Shown here one piece after another: positions 41,111 to 51,800 of a stretch of DNA of 64,000 bases. Each line of letters starts with the position of its first letter. The stretch's first letter is position 1. The notes beneath the pieces were generated by a model. It did not search any database, was not told where the DNA came from, and saw nothing but the letters and a program-made list of their open reading frames with translations. This DNA comes from SIG307 sp964545045 (GTDB lineage Bacteria > Bacillota > Clostridia > Lachnospirales > Lachnospiraceae), in contig CAZJEN010000006.1 in NCBI GenBank assembly GCA_964545045.1, positions 51,497 through 115,496 of the forward strand, in the 5' to 3' direction. Position numbers and translations under genes: made by a program.

Positions 41111-42319
41111 ATGCTTTGTCAGTTTTCATTTCAGAATTTTAAGTCTTATAAGGACGAGACAACCTTTGATTTACAGGCGACAGCTATTTCGGAATTTGAA
41201 GAGAGTTTAATTAAAAGGGAAAAGTGCAGTAACCTTCTTCCTGTTAGTGTGATATATGGTCCGAACGGAGGCGGGAAGAGCAATCTCTTACAAGCATTGG
41301 CTTGTTTGATTACGACGGTGGTAAGGCCGATTCACGATTTAGGGAATACAAGAGAGGATATTATTATTCAGCAGGGATTTTCTGCCAAGCCGTTTTTGTA
41401 TGACAAGGATTCCATGGAGGAGCCGATAGAATATCGTATTTTCTTCCGAAAGGGAGATTATGAATATCGTTATTACCTGGCAACGCAAAAGGATGAAATC
41501 TTTGCGGAAACCTTGGACAGGAGAACTCTCGGTGGGAAGAAACCGGCACAGATTTTCTATCGGGAGGGAGAAGCAATTACGCTTGGTCCAACCTTAAGCA
41601 AGGAAGGAGTAAACACCAAGGTTAACGAGAAGATGCCATACCTGTCTTTCTTGGCTATTAACTATAATATTCCGGTTATTGCAGAGGTACAGGAGTGGTT
41701 TGAATCTTGTATCATTCGTAGCTATGGTAATCCTATTGTTGAAATGGAAGTTATGTTTTCGGAAGATGCGAATGTTAAGAAGCAGATAGTGACACTTCTT
41801 AACGATATGGGAATCGATATTGAAGATTATAGATTTGATAACGATGAAAAGCAGTTATTCTTAAAGAGAACAATTGCCGGGAAGTCATATGAGCTGAGCC
41901 TCAATGAAGAATCAGACGGTACCAGAAAGTTAATTGCAGCATTACCGGCAATCCTTATTGCACTTCAGGAAGGTCGTTTGGTTATCATTGATGAATTGGA
42001 TGCAAAGCTTCATCCGAAACTTTTAAGATATGTGATTTCGTTATTTAAGAATCCTAAGGTCAATAAGAATGGAGCGCAGCTGCTTTTTACATCTCATGAT
42101 ATGTCGACAATGAAGAATACTGTATTTAGAAGAGATGAAATATGGTTTGCAGCATTGAATGAGAAGAGAAGCAGTGAGATTTATTCGCTGTATGAGATTC
42201 GTCATGAGGATAACGAAAGGGTTAAGAGCACAGCAGCGTTTGATAAGCAGTATTTGGAAGGCAGATATGGAGCGGATCCATATCTTCAGAACATGCTGAG
42301 CGGAGGTGATTGGCTTTGA
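41111..42319 (+). CDS. RloA-like AAA-family ATPase (AAA15/OLD-like), pair 1
   Basis: Protein of 402 residues with an ABC-type ATPase head: N-terminal FQNFKSYKDET, Walker A GPNGGGKSN, signature-like SDGTRKL, Walker B LVIIDELDAKLHPK, and a C-terminal QYLEGRYGADPYL motif shared with its counterpart at 53895. Related RloA/OLD-family ATPases act with a partner nuclease in phage defence. ATG 41111 has GGAGG eight bases upstream; ATG 41105 is too close. The partner gene overlaps its end by four bases. Confidence 0.85.
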   Translation: MLCQFSFQNFKSYKDETTFDLQATAISEFEESLIKREKCSNLLPVSVIYGPNGGGKSNLLQALACLITTVVRPIHDLGNTREDIIIQQGFSAKPFLYDKDSMEEPIEYRIFFRKGDYEYRYYLATQKDEIFAETLDRRTLGGKKPAQIFYREGEAITLGPTLSKEGVNTKVNEKMPYLSFLAINYNIPVIAEVQEWFESCIIRSYGNPIVEMEVMFSEDANVKKQIVTLLNDMGIDIEDYRFDNDEKQLFLKRTIAGKSYELSLNEESDGTRKLIAALPAILIALQEGRLVIIDELDAKLHPKLLRYVISLFKNPKVNKNGAQLLFTSHDMSTMKNTVFRRDEIWFAALNEKRSSEIYSLYEIRHEDNERVKSTAAFDKQYLEGRYGADPYLQNMLSGGDWL

Positions 42320-42981
42320 GTTTAAAACCTCCGAAGAAAAGTGATTTATACAAGCCGTGGATGAAGAAGCCGGATAGAGCGATTAAAATTCATCCGGAAT
42401 ATCATTTGATTGTGACGGAAGGAACCGACACGGAGCCGGCATATTTTGGTGCAATCCAAGAGATGATCAATAAAGAATATCCTGAGAAAATACAATTAAA
42501 AGTACTTGGTATGGGCGATAATACAGTAAGTTTATTTGAAAAGGCAAAGCGATTGGCAAAAGATAATCCTAACGGATATCGCCATGTGTGGATTGTTTAC
42601 GATACGGATGATTTTCCGACAGAGCATATAGACCGAGTGGTACAGCTCTGTGTAGCACACAGTACAGACGAAAGAGAATATCATGCGGTTTGGTCAAATC
42701 AATGTATAGAGCTATGGTTCTTATTACACTTTAGTTTCCTGCAGTCGGATATTCATAGAAGTGAGTACTGGCCGAAATTGACGGAATGTTTAAAGAAGAT
42801 GGATGCCGGAGAATATACAAAGAATCGTACAGATATGTATCATATCTTACGTCAATACATGGATACGGCAATTGCCAATGCCAAAAGTCTGGATGCGATA
42901 AACTATGGAAAAGCACCATCCAAGGCTGCACCGGGAACAAAGGTGTATGAGCTAGTGGAATGGTTGAGGCCGTATTTGTAG
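42316..42981 (+). CDS. RloB-like protein, pair 1
   Basis: Protein of ~221 residues. It contains HLIVTEGTDTEPAYF (the E-G-x-x-T-E motif), VWIVYDTDDFP (D-x-D) and NQCIELWFLLHF. These form a TOPRIM-like metal site typical of RloB (PF13707). RloB is thought to be the nuclease partner of the RloA ATPase, by analogy with OLD and Gabija-type systems. The start is TTG 42316, nine bases after GGAGG; TTG 42310 is too close. It forms a two-gene defence unit with the overlapping ATPase gene. Confidence 0.85.
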   Translation: MSLKPPKKSDLYKPWMKKPDRAIKIHPEYHLIVTEGTDTEPAYFGAIQEMINKEYPEKIQLKVLGMGDNTVSLFEKAKRLAKDNPNGYRHVWIVYDTDDFPTEHIDRVVQLCVAHSTDEREYHAVWSNQCIELWFLLHFSFLQSDIHRSEYWPKLTECLKKMDAGEYTKNRTDMYHILRQYMDTAIANAKSLDAINYGKAPSKAAPGTKVYELVEWLRPYL

Positions 42982-43013
42982 AAATGCTCTTTTAGAACGG
43001 AGAAGTAAGAGAG

Positions 43014-43445
43014 ATGAAATTACTGAATTTAGCAAGCAACAATTCTTTTTGGAGAGGAATTGATTATCACCATGAAAAACGTATAATCAGTTGGAATGAA
43101 CTTGAAGAAAATTGTTATCAGGGCAAAGTAAAGGGAAGCGGTGGTGCTGTATATGATGTGACAATTGATACGGCACATCCGAGAAAATCTGTATGTAATT
43201 GTCCGTTCGCAGAAGGACGCAGAGTTATTTGTAAGCATATGGTCGCACTTGATTTGGGGATTTTTCCGAAAAAAGAACAGCAGATGATGGATTACATAGA
43301 AGATCAAAATCAAATGTACGAGAAAGAATATGAACAGGAAATGCAGGAACGCGAGGAAGAAATCAGAGAGTACGTTATGCGGTTGTCAAAAGAGGAACTT
43401 AGGCAGATGTTGATTCGGCGTATGATAGAGGATTTATATATGTAG
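43014..43445 (+). CDS. SWIM zinc-finger protein
   Basis: Protein of 143 residues. The SWIM motif C-x-C...C-x-H is visible as CNCPFAEGRRVICKHMVAL (about 61-79). A long charged coiled coil of alternating Glu/Gln/Arg follows, ending in MIEDLYM. SWIM domains bind DNA or proteins and often accompany helicases, but none is adjacent here. It follows RloB by 32 bases and may be transcribed with the RloAB pair as an accessory. Confidence 0.8.
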   Translation: MKLLNLASNNSFWRGIDYHHEKRIISWNELEENCYQGKVKGSGGAVYDVTIDTAHPRKSVCNCPFAEGRRVICKHMVALDLGIFPKKEQQMMDYIEDQNQMYEKEYEQEMQEREEEIREYVMRLSKEELRQMLIRRMIEDLYM

Positions 43446-43539
43446 GGAGAAATTGTAATATATGTGATGAACTTATGCCAGTGGTAAAAGCAGCAAAATT
43501 GCAGATATAAAAATATGTATTTATGGGAGGTTATCATAG

Positions 43540-44397
43540 ATGGGTTTTGCAGAAAGAAATGGTTTTGCACCAGAAAAAACAATCCAAATAGAAGATATGG
43601 ATAGAAATTTAAGGAATAGGTTATATAACGCTGTTCATAAGTTTTTAGAGCCTTCGCCTTTTATAAATGATGAATTAAAATATGTGGTTGATAAATTGGG
43701 ATATCGAGTAGAATCAACATCACAAAAAAATTGGCACTGGATTGATACTTTTTTACAAAGAACTATTTCGGATATTCCATGGTATATGCCATATGAAATT
43801 ATAGAATTATTTTTTGAAGCGAAAAGAGATTATTGTAGCCGATGTGAATACGATTGCCATGAAAGAGGTGCCTGTGATGAGATAGTTTGGTTCAAGGGAG
43901 TTACAGCAGAAATAAATAAGATTATGGAACAAGAAAAGTCTGGCTATCGCTTGGTGAATGACAAATTTATTAACATTACAAGTGAAGAAGAATTAGAGGA
44001 AATTTCAAAAGCAACAGATTTGCCATATGAGTCGGTAAGTACGCATTTTAGGAAAGCACTAACATTATATTCGGATAGAAAGAACCCTGATTATGAAAAT
44101 TCCATAAAAGAGTCTATAAGTGCAGTAGAAGCTATGTGTTGTATTATTACAGGAGCAACTGGTTCGCAGGCAACATTAGGAAACACATTAAAGAAATTAG
44201 AAGCTAATGGTGTTGTGATACATAGTGCGATGAAAGCGGGATTTGAGAAAATGTATGGATATACGTCTGATGCTGATGGGATTCGTCATGGTGGAATAGA
44301 TTTTACGAACGCCCCAGCAGAAGATGCTAAGTATATGTTGATATCTTGTTCTGCATTTGTGAATTATCTTATTGAAAAGTTTAGTAAAGAAAATTAG
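43540..44397 (+). CDS. AbiJ-like protein (AbiJ N-terminal domain plus HEPN-like domain)
   Basis: Protein of 285 residues. The opening MGFAERNGF and the helical ~150-residue N-terminal domain resemble AbiJ_NTD4. The C-terminal ~110 residues (SIKESISAVEAMCCIITG, then DADGIRHGG) have the form of the HEPN-like domain of abortive-infection AbiJ proteins, with R-H as the remnant of the RNase motif. GGGAGG precedes the ATG. It is AT-richer than the RloAB genes. Predicted role: growth arrest on phage infection. Confidence 0.72.
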   Translation: MGFAERNGFAPEKTIQIEDMDRNLRNRLYNAVHKFLEPSPFINDELKYVVDKLGYRVESTSQKNWHWIDTFLQRTISDIPWYMPYEIIELFFEAKRDYCSRCEYDCHERGACDEIVWFKGVTAEINKIMEQEKSGYRLVNDKFINITSEEELEEISKATDLPYESVSTHFRKALTLYSDRKNPDYENSIKESISAVEAMCCIITGATGSQATLGNTLKKLEANGVVIHSAMKAGFEKMYGYTSDADGIRHGGIDFTNAPAEDAKYMLISCSAFVNYLIEKFSKEN

Positions 44398-44417
44398 AAA
44401 AAACGATAAAATCCTTA

Positions 44418-44450
44418 GTAGTAAACTTTTCCGTTTTACTACCTTTTTTA
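44418..44450 (+). terminator. Terminator after the AbiJ-like gene
   Basis: GTAGTAAA pairs with TTTACTAC, followed by a C and T6. Confidence 0.8.
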
Positions 44451-44460
44451 CTACTAACAG

Positions 44461-44785
44461 GTGGTCACAACATGCTAAATTATGTTATAATTTGCTTAGT
44501 TGACATATAAATAAAAGTTAAACCAATATCCTGGAATATCCCGCAAAACTGGGCATTTTCGGGCAAAAAGGAGCAAACAATTACTATGATAAAAATATTA
44601 TTCATCTGCCACGGCATCATTAGACGTATCCATTGAAAGTGCTGTATTTATTATAGGATTTGCGAGACAATGGGAGTTGCGTACACCTGACATACACCTT
44701 TTGGGGATGAGAAAATTTTTAATATAGTAGGAGGCGTTACGTACTGCCGGAGATTAAGAGGACCTGACCGAATAGGTCCTTTTTC
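44461..44785. repeat. Defence-island repeat, copy R2, with P-loop mini-ORF
   Basis: Begins GGTGGT. It carries the 16-codon frame MIKILFICHGIIRRIH (44586-44636), followed by AAAGTGCTGTATTTAT and GCGTACACCT. Then come TTTTTAATATAGTAGGAG, GAGATTAAGAGGACCTGAC and the terminator hairpin AGGACCT/AGGTCCT. It is the longest copy and lies exactly between two defence modules. Confidence 0.8.
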
Positions 44786-44827
44786 TTAAAACATCGTAAC
44801 ATAAAATATCACAAAGTAACAATTTTT

Positions 44828-44870
44828 ATTCCGAATAATAATTGCATTTGTTCGGAATAATAGGTATAAT
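44828..44870 (+). promoter_or_regulatory. Promoter with inverted repeat ATTCCGAA/TTCGGAAT
   Basis: TTGCAT (44842-44847) and TATAAT (44865-44870), spacer 17 bases. ATTCCGAA (44828-44835) and TTCGGAAT (44851-44858) flank the -35 box. The downstream gene encodes an N-terminal helix-turn-helix that could bind it. Confidence 0.65.
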
Positions 44871-44899
44871 ATAACTAAAGTGTTGTTCGGAGGTGTTTT

Positions 44900-46798
44900 A
44901 TGGCAAAATATATGACAACGAAAGAAGCATCTGACAAGTGGGATATTACAGAGCGTAGAATTAATGTGCTTTGCAAGGAGGGAAGAATTCCCGGTGCGTA
45001 TAAAGAGAATAAAAGGTGGATTATTCCGGCTGATGCAGTTAAGCCTGCAGATAAGCGTCTGAAGGGAGATGCGGGCATTTCATCTTCTGAGAGAAAAGTG
45101 GTGTCTAAGAGTGGTAAGAAGCTTCCTTTGCCAATCGGCATCTCTGATTACCGTAAGGCTTCCGGCGAATATTATTATGTTGATAAGACTTTACTGATTC
45201 GGGACTTTATTGATGAGCGTCCGTTGGTTTCTCTATTTACCCGTCCACGCCGTTTTGGTAAGACATTAAATATGGATATGCTACGTGTGTTCTTTGAAAA
45301 GTCAGAAGAAGATACTTCTGTTTATTTCAGAGATAAGAATATCTGGGCATGCGGAAAAGAGTATCAAGAGTATCAGGGAAAGTATCCGGTTATTTATGTG
45401 ACTTTCAAGGATGTAAAATGCGAAGATTGGGAAACTGCATATGATCTTATCTACAAGATATTAAGAAATGAGTTTGAAAGACATAGTGAATTACTTACGA
45501 GTGATAAGATAAGTTTTTACGAAAAGAAATATCTTACAAGCATGCTGAATGGTGAGGCAAATGAAACTGATGTAGCATGTGCATTTTTAAATCTTTCAAG
45601 AATGCTTCATATCCATTATGGAGTGGCTCCGATGATTATTATTGATGAATATGATACGCCGATTCAACAAGGCCATGTTCGTGGATATTATGATAAAGTA
45701 ATTGATTTTATGAGAACGCTGTTTTCCGGTGGCTTAAAGGATAACCAACATTTGTCTTATGGATTTTTGACCGGAATTTTGCGAGTTGCAAAGGAAAGCA
45801 TTTTTAGTGGTTTGAATAATATAAAAGTAAATTCCGTTTTGGACAACCGATATAGCGAGTATTTTGGCTTTACTTCGGAAGAAGTGCAGGAGATGGCAGA
45901 GTACTACGGAGCGCCCGAGAAATATAAGGAACTCTGTGAGTGGTATGATGGATATCGTTTTGGAAAGACTGAGATATTTAATCCATGGTCTGTTATCGGT
46001 TACTTTAATAATGAGTGCATTCCGCGTGCTTTTTGGCAATCTACCGGAAGTAATGATATTATTGGTGAAGTGTTAAGTAATGCAACGATAGAAATATATG
46101 AAAAATTAGAATCCTTGATGCAAGGAAAGTCTTTTGTTACTCATATTGATACAGGAGTGATTTATCCGCAGCTTCAGAATAATCCTTCTTCCATATATAG
46201 CTTTTTGCTGGTGACAGGATACTTGAAGGCTGTAACCAATGACCAGCCTTTTGGCGGTGATTATATGTGTGAGGTTGCACTTCCGAATAAAGAGATTTCG
46301 TATGTGTATAGTAAAGAAATTCTATCGAAGTTTGAAAATGTGATTTCACCTGCGGCAACGATTGCTATTCAGGAAGCGATTTATACGATGGATATTCCAA
46401 AACTCCAGAATAAATTGGAAACATTTTTGCTTCAGACTATCAGTTTTCATGATGCGGCAAACGAGACGTTTTATCATGGCTTGATTTTAGGGCTTTGTGC
46501 AATGTTGGATAATCAGTATCACATCACATCTAACCGTGAAGCGGGTAATGGACGTTTTGATATTCAGATGTTGCCGTTGAACAAAAAACTGCCTGGCATT
46601 TTGATTGAGTTGAAAGCCGGAAAGGAATGTACAGAAGAACAGTTGGAGGAGCTTGCGGAGACTGCATTAAAGCAGATAAACGATAGACAGTATCATGTAG
46701 AGATGAGTGTACAGGGCGTGAAGGAGATTTTACTGTATGGCATAGCGTTCTCCGGAAAGAGTGCAAGTGTTAGGGCAGAAGTCGGAAAATGCCGATAA
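44900..46798 (+). CDS. AAA-ATPase-like/PD-(D/E)XK nuclease protein with N-terminal HTH
   Basis: Protein of 632 residues. Residues ~1-55 form a MerR/excisionase-like helix-turn-helix (MTTKEASDKWDITERRINVL). A linker leads to the AAA-ATPase-like domain with DYRKASGEYYYVDKT, TRPRRFGKT (Walker A variant R-R-F-G-K-T) and IIIDEYDTPI (Walker B). The C-terminal PD-(D/E)XK_9 nuclease shows NGRFDIQM...GILIELKAG (D...E-x-K). The family is abundant in Lachnospiraceae and Bacteroidetes, and its role is unproven. GGAGG precedes the ATG. The fused HTH is less common and suggests autoregulation. Confidence 0.85.
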   Translation: MAKYMTTKEASDKWDITERRINVLCKEGRIPGAYKENKRWIIPADAVKPADKRLKGDAGISSSERKVVSKSGKKLPLPIGISDYRKASGEYYYVDKTLLIRDFIDERPLVSLFTRPRRFGKTLNMDMLRVFFEKSEEDTSVYFRDKNIWACGKEYQEYQGKYPVIYVTFKDVKCEDWETAYDLIYKILRNEFERHSELLTSDKISFYEKKYLTSMLNGEANETDVACAFLNLSRMLHIHYGVAPMIIIDEYDTPIQQGHVRGYYDKVIDFMRTLFSGGLKDNQHLSYGFLTGILRVAKESIFSGLNNIKVNSVLDNRYSEYFGFTSEEVQEMAEYYGAPEKYKELCEWYDGYRFGKTEIFNPWSVIGYFNNECIPRAFWQSTGSNDIIGEVLSNATIEIYEKLESLMQGKSFVTHIDTGVIYPQLQNNPSSIYSFLLVTGYLKAVTNDQPFGGDYMCEVALPNKEISYVYSKEILSKFENVISPAATIAIQEAIYTMDIPKLQNKLETFLLQTISFHDAANETFYHGLILGLCAMLDNQYHITSNREAGNGRFDIQMLPLNKKLPGILIELKAGKECTEEQLEELAETALKQINDRQYHVEMSVQGVKEILLYGIAFSGKSASVRAEVGKCR

Positions 46799-46849
46799 GT
46801 CGGATATGCACTGACAAATTAATCGAACGAGAAGGAAGTGAAAAACAAA

Positions 46850-48229
46850 ATGTTTCATGTAATTGATGAGCGTTTTTTTGTGCCATTGGCATCGCCGAAT
46901 AAGATTGTATATTGGGACTGCATCTGTAAATTATATTCAGTACTGGACCATCAACTTTCCTTTGGGGTAGAAAGGGATGTGCTTGTGGAGGAACTGCAAT
47001 ATTATTTTGAACAGGCACAAGCAGCAGATTTCCAAGAAGAAGAGATTGAGGGAAAATCCAATAGGGACAAGGCTAACTGGATGATACGTAAGCTGGAATA
47101 CTATGGATGGATTGAAGTAGAGACGGATAAAAGCTATGTACAGCGTGTAAATTTTAAGGAATATGCTGTAAATATTATCCGAACACTCCTTGATATTGCC
47201 GAGGGAAAGCAGGTTGAGTATCAGGGATACATCTATACGATATATAGCCTGGTGCGTAGCAACACGGAAAACCCTGGGATTGTTCTGATGTCTATTGTGG
47301 AAAATACGGATATGCTGATTACCGGTCTAAAAAACCTAAGCTCCAGTATCAAGCATTATATAGACGAATTGACAAAATACAAGACGCCTGCAGAAATCAT
47401 GGATGTGTTGTTTAATGATTATATCGAAAATATCGTGGACAAGGCATACCATCGACTCTTGACCTCAGACAATGTATCGAAGTTTCGACCTGAAATCGTC
47501 GAGAGATTAGAGAGTAAAAGTCAGAGCAGAGGTTATGTAGAAAAGGCAAGTACTGATTTGGCGAGTATTCGCGAAATTAGCAGGGAAGAAGCAAATGAGC
47601 TCGTTTATCAGTACATTCATCAGGTTGTAGATGCATTTCAGAATATGGATGAGATTTTAACTGAGATTAATCAGAAAAATACACAATACCAGCGTGCGGC
47701 AATTAATCGTGCTAAGTTTTATCTGATTGGCGGAGAAGATGTAAGAGGCCAATTAAAGGAAATACTTTCGGGGCTCGGAGAAAAATTGAATGAAGAAAGT
47801 ATGGATTTGGGTGGTATTTACCGAATTGAGTTTATGGAGGAATTGGTTCGCCTGTATAGTGCTGCTGTGTTAGATGAAAGCTCCTTGTATACACCGATTG
47901 AAGGGAAAAAAACATTTAATCCAGCGGAAATTGAGGATTCTGTTCCTGATTTGGAACTGCGAAATGAAAAATTACAGCGCATGATGGAAAAACTTGCGAA
48001 AGTATTGAATCCGGAGAAAATAGATCAGTATGTAAGCCTGAATATGCAGGGAAGAGATACGATATATGCATCAGAGTTACCACTTGAAAGTACCGATGAT
48101 TTTGTTAAAATGATTTATGTCAGACTTTATAGTCAACGAAAAAATATGAAGTATAAAATTGCTGTAAAAGAAGAAACACAGCGCAACGGATATCGATTTC
48201 GGGATTTTGAGATTCTAAGAAAGGAATAG
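46850..48229 (+). CDS. jetA: Wadjet system protein JetA
   Basis: Protein of 459 residues, the kleisin-like subunit of a Wadjet SMC complex that senses and cleaves circular plasmid DNA. The opening MFHVIDERFFVPLASPNK and winged-helix-like first ~110 residues match the JetA family. The middle is helical, and the C-terminal part docks the ATPase. The assignment is strengthened by the three following genes, which occur in the order JetB-JetC-JetD. ATG 46850 is chosen 11 bases after GAAGGAAG; GTG 46838 overlaps that site. Confidence 0.9.
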   Translation: MFHVIDERFFVPLASPNKIVYWDCICKLYSVLDHQLSFGVERDVLVEELQYYFEQAQAADFQEEEIEGKSNRDKANWMIRKLEYYGWIEVETDKSYVQRVNFKEYAVNIIRTLLDIAEGKQVEYQGYIYTIYSLVRSNTENPGIVLMSIVENTDMLITGLKNLSSSIKHYIDELTKYKTPAEIMDVLFNDYIENIVDKAYHRLLTSDNVSKFRPEIVERLESKSQSRGYVEKASTDLASIREISREEANELVYQYIHQVVDAFQNMDEILTEINQKNTQYQRAAINRAKFYLIGGEDVRGQLKEILSGLGEKLNEESMDLGGIYRIEFMEELVRLYSAAVLDESSLYTPIEGKKTFNPAEIEDSVPDLELRNEKLQRMMEKLAKVLNPEKIDQYVSLNMQGRDTIYASELPLESTDDFVKMIYVRLYSQRKNMKYKIAVKEETQRNGYRFRDFEILRKE

Positions 48230-48236
48230 AAACTAT

Positions 48237-48851
48237 ATGGATATGTTAGAAGGAATGCTACAACGGGACAAGGATGACTTTTCGAGAATCTGTAATCGAA
48301 TGCTGAGTAGTTGTTTTCTCTGTAAAAGAAATGAAACGAATAAAGCGGATTATTATTTTGTTCTGAAATATCGTGATAAATTTTCCGAGTTTCTGTCACT
48401 GTTGGGGTATCGTCTGGAAATCAATGAGGAATACGGAGTAGTGCAACTTACTAATCCTCAGAATTATAACCGCTATAATTTAAAACTATTTGAATCGGTG
48501 ATTCTACTTATTCTGCGCATTTTATATGATGAGAAAAAAAGAGAACTGTCAGTATCAGATGAGGTGATTGTTAATATTGGGGATATTCATGAGAAATTTA
48601 TGAGCCTTAAAATTCGGGATAAGATGATTGATAAAACGACTTTGCGGAATGCTGTTAGCACTTTTAAGAGATTTCAATTGATTGAAACGTTAGATAGTGA
48701 TTTGACCAGTGAGGATACACGCATTATTATATTTGATTCCATACTAATGGCAGTTCGGGTGGAAGATATTAAGCAGGCATATGATAAACTGCAGAATTAC
48801 AAAAAGGGAGATAAATCAAATGAAGAAACTGACGAGAGTGAAACTGATTAA
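48237..48851 (+). CDS. jetB: Wadjet system protein JetB
   Basis: Protein of 204 residues, the KITE-like (winged-helix) subunit of Wadjet. It shows two winged-helix-like segments: QRDKDDFSRICNRMLSSCF and the later FMSLKIRDKMIDKTTLRNAV with the conserved FKRFQLIETL. The C-terminal tail is acidic and disordered. It starts seven bases after jetA and overlaps jetC by 32 bases, so the three are translated together. Confidence 0.88.
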   Translation: MDMLEGMLQRDKDDFSRICNRMLSSCFLCKRNETNKADYYFVLKYRDKFSEFLSLLGYRLEINEEYGVVQLTNPQNYNRYNLKLFESVILLILRILYDEKKRELSVSDEVIVNIGDIHEKFMSLKIRDKMIDKTTLRNAVSTFKRFQLIETLDSDLTSEDTRIIIFDSILMAVRVEDIKQAYDKLQNYKKGDKSNEETDESETD

Positions 48852-51800
48852 TTGGCATCGGTTTACCAATGATACAATTGAATTTGAAAATTTCACCTTG
48901 ATTTCCGGTGAAAATGGTGCGGGAAAGTCTACGCTTTTGGATGCTATTCAGTTTGTGGTGACTTGCACCACAAACTATTTTAATAAAGCAGCACATGAAA
49001 ACGGCAAGCGTAAGCTGACCGGCTATATTCGATGTAAGACCGGGAGAGAGAATAAGCCATATGAGCGTACTGGGGAGATTAGTGCCCATGTTGCACTGGA
49101 ATTTTATGAGGAGAAAAAAGAACGATATTTTATCGTGGGTGCAGTAGTGGACTCTGCGTCAGAAGGGCAGGAAAAAACGGTAAGGTATCTGATGGATAAT
49201 ATGCGCTTGGATGATACTCTTTTTTTTCAGGGGAAAACTCCTAGATCGATTAATCAGTTTCGAACCACCAATGCGAAGCTGATACGCCAGTGGTGTACCA
49301 CAGAAAAAGAGGCGAAGTCTATGATGAAAAACCGTTTTGGACGTATTGAGGACAAATTTTTCCGCCTGATACCGAAAGCGCTGGCTTTTCGTCCGATTGA
49401 TGATATCAAGGATTTCGTTTATTCCTATGTGTTGGATGAGAAGGAAGTTAACATTGATATCTTGCGTGAAAATGTTCGTTCATATCAGGATTTGCAGAGA
49501 ACGCTTGAAAATGTGAAACTACGTGTTGAGAAATTGGAACAGATTGTTTCTGCTCATACTCAGATTGTAGATGGACAGAAGAAAGATAAAATGTATGATT
49601 ATTTTTTGGAGCGAGTGGAAGCGGATTTAATAGCAGAGGAAATTGCAGCCTTGGAGAGAGCGGTCTCTTCGGAAGAATATCGTCTGAGGGAACAGAACGG
49701 ACAGATTACAACAACGAAAAAAGAGCAGGAAGAGAAGCAGAGAATCAGGGATGACCTACGGACAGAGCTTGCCAGTGATAAAGATTTTATTGCAAAGGAT
49801 GAGCAGGAGAAAAAATTAAAGGAACTGGAAGAAAGACAGACAGAGCGTTTGGAAGAACAGAAAAATTTGCTGGAGAGCATTGAAAAAGCAAAACGACAGT
49901 TAAAGAAACTGTTAGAAGTGAAAGACATAGCAGACTGTGTGAAGACATATAGTGAAGATTTGTCAGGGATAGAACAAAAGACAGATCTTGCAGATGTGAG
50001 AAGTAATTTAGAACAAGTGATAGCTTACAAAAACGAGATGAGAGATAAGGTGTTTAAAAAGCAGGCAGATTTGTCTATTCAAAAAGAACACCTTAGTCGG
50101 GAAAAACAGGAACTTGATCAGAAAATTGAGCAGCTTATGAAGAAGAAGTTGTCTTATGCTGCTGAGGTTTCCTTTGTTATGGAAGCGATTAAAGAAGAAT
50201 TTGTGCGTATCGGCAGAGCACCTGCACCAAAAATCTTGTGCGAAATGATAGATATTACTGACGAAACATGGAGAAATGCAGTGGAAGGATATTTGAATAC
50301 ACAGCGATTCTATATTCTGGTGGAACCTGAGAATTTTGATATTGCACTTGGAACTTATGATAGGCTTAGGAAAGAAAAGAGAGCATATGGCGTTGGCTTG
50401 ATTAATACCCAGAAATTAGATGAATATGATGAAGCTCCGGAAGGCTCTCTTGCTACTGTGGTAACTTCGAAAAATAAATATGCTAAGCGTTATATTAACA
50501 TGATTTTGGGAAAGGTAGTTATGTGTGACAATTATCAGGATTTGAAGAAGCATAAAACTTCTATTACCAGAGAATGTATGAAATACCAAAACCATGTGGC
50601 AAGTGCCATAAAGCCGTCCATTTTTGAAACCCCTTATGTCGGTCAAAATGCGGTAAAGGTACAGTTAGAACAGGCACGACAGAAAAGCATTAAATTGAAG
50701 GAGCAGTTGAAGGAACTGGATAACCGAATGGAAATGCTGGAAAGTGTCTTAGAACCATTATCCACAGAGTATGATATGGATATCAAGTACAGAATTCCCG
50801 TTCTCTCAGATTTGCATCAGTTACGCGTGGAGATTCATAAATGTAAGGAGAATATTGCTACTTTGGAAAAAAATTCCGGTATGATTATGAAACAGGTGCA
50901 GCTGGAAACACTAGATAGTCAGCTACAGGAATTGGCAAGTGAGTTGGATAATTTGAATCGCAGAGCAGGAAATACTGAAGAGCATATTAAAAACTTAACG
51001 CAGCAGATTGTAGAAAGACAGGGTGATTTTACCATCCAGAAAGGATATTATATAGAATCAGGTCTGCAGGCGGGGGATTATCTGCCGTCATGGAATCAGG
51101 AATACGAAAAACAGACTGGAGATAAGTCGTTCTCTCAGTTCAAAGAAAATTATGGTCGAAGGAAAAAAGCAAATCTGACGACGGTAGACAGGTTGATAGA
51201 CAGTATGAAGGATACTATGGTGAAATATAAAACCGCCCATGATTTTGGTGCGGCAGCTGCCCTTGAAGGATATCCGGATTTTGAGGCAGAGTATGTGAAA
51301 CTGAAGAATTCAGAACTGCTTCAGTATGAAGAAAAGGTGGAATCCGCCAGACTGTCTGCTGAGGAGGAATTCAGAGAGCAATTTTTATCCAAACTGCAAG
51401 AGAATATGAAGACAGCTCAGGGAGAATTCAAAGAACTGAATAAAGCGTTGAATGATATTGTATTTAGTAACGAAAAATATGAATTCCTATTTATGCCTAG
51501 TAAGAGGTATCGCCAGTATTATGAGATGATTATGGATGATTTTAATGCTATGCAAGGGGAGTCTATTTTTAGTGGTGTATTTCATGAAACCCATAAGGCG
51601 GTAATAGATGAACTGTTTGAACGACTCGCTTTGGACAATGACAACAGCTCAAAGGCGTTGGATGAGTTTACAGACTATCGAACCTATATGGATTATGACA
51701 TCCGCATCATTCACAGCGATGGTACATATTCACTTTACTCCAAGGTTTGTGAGGAAAAGAGTGGTGGAGAGACACAGACTCCTTTCTATGTGACTGTAGC

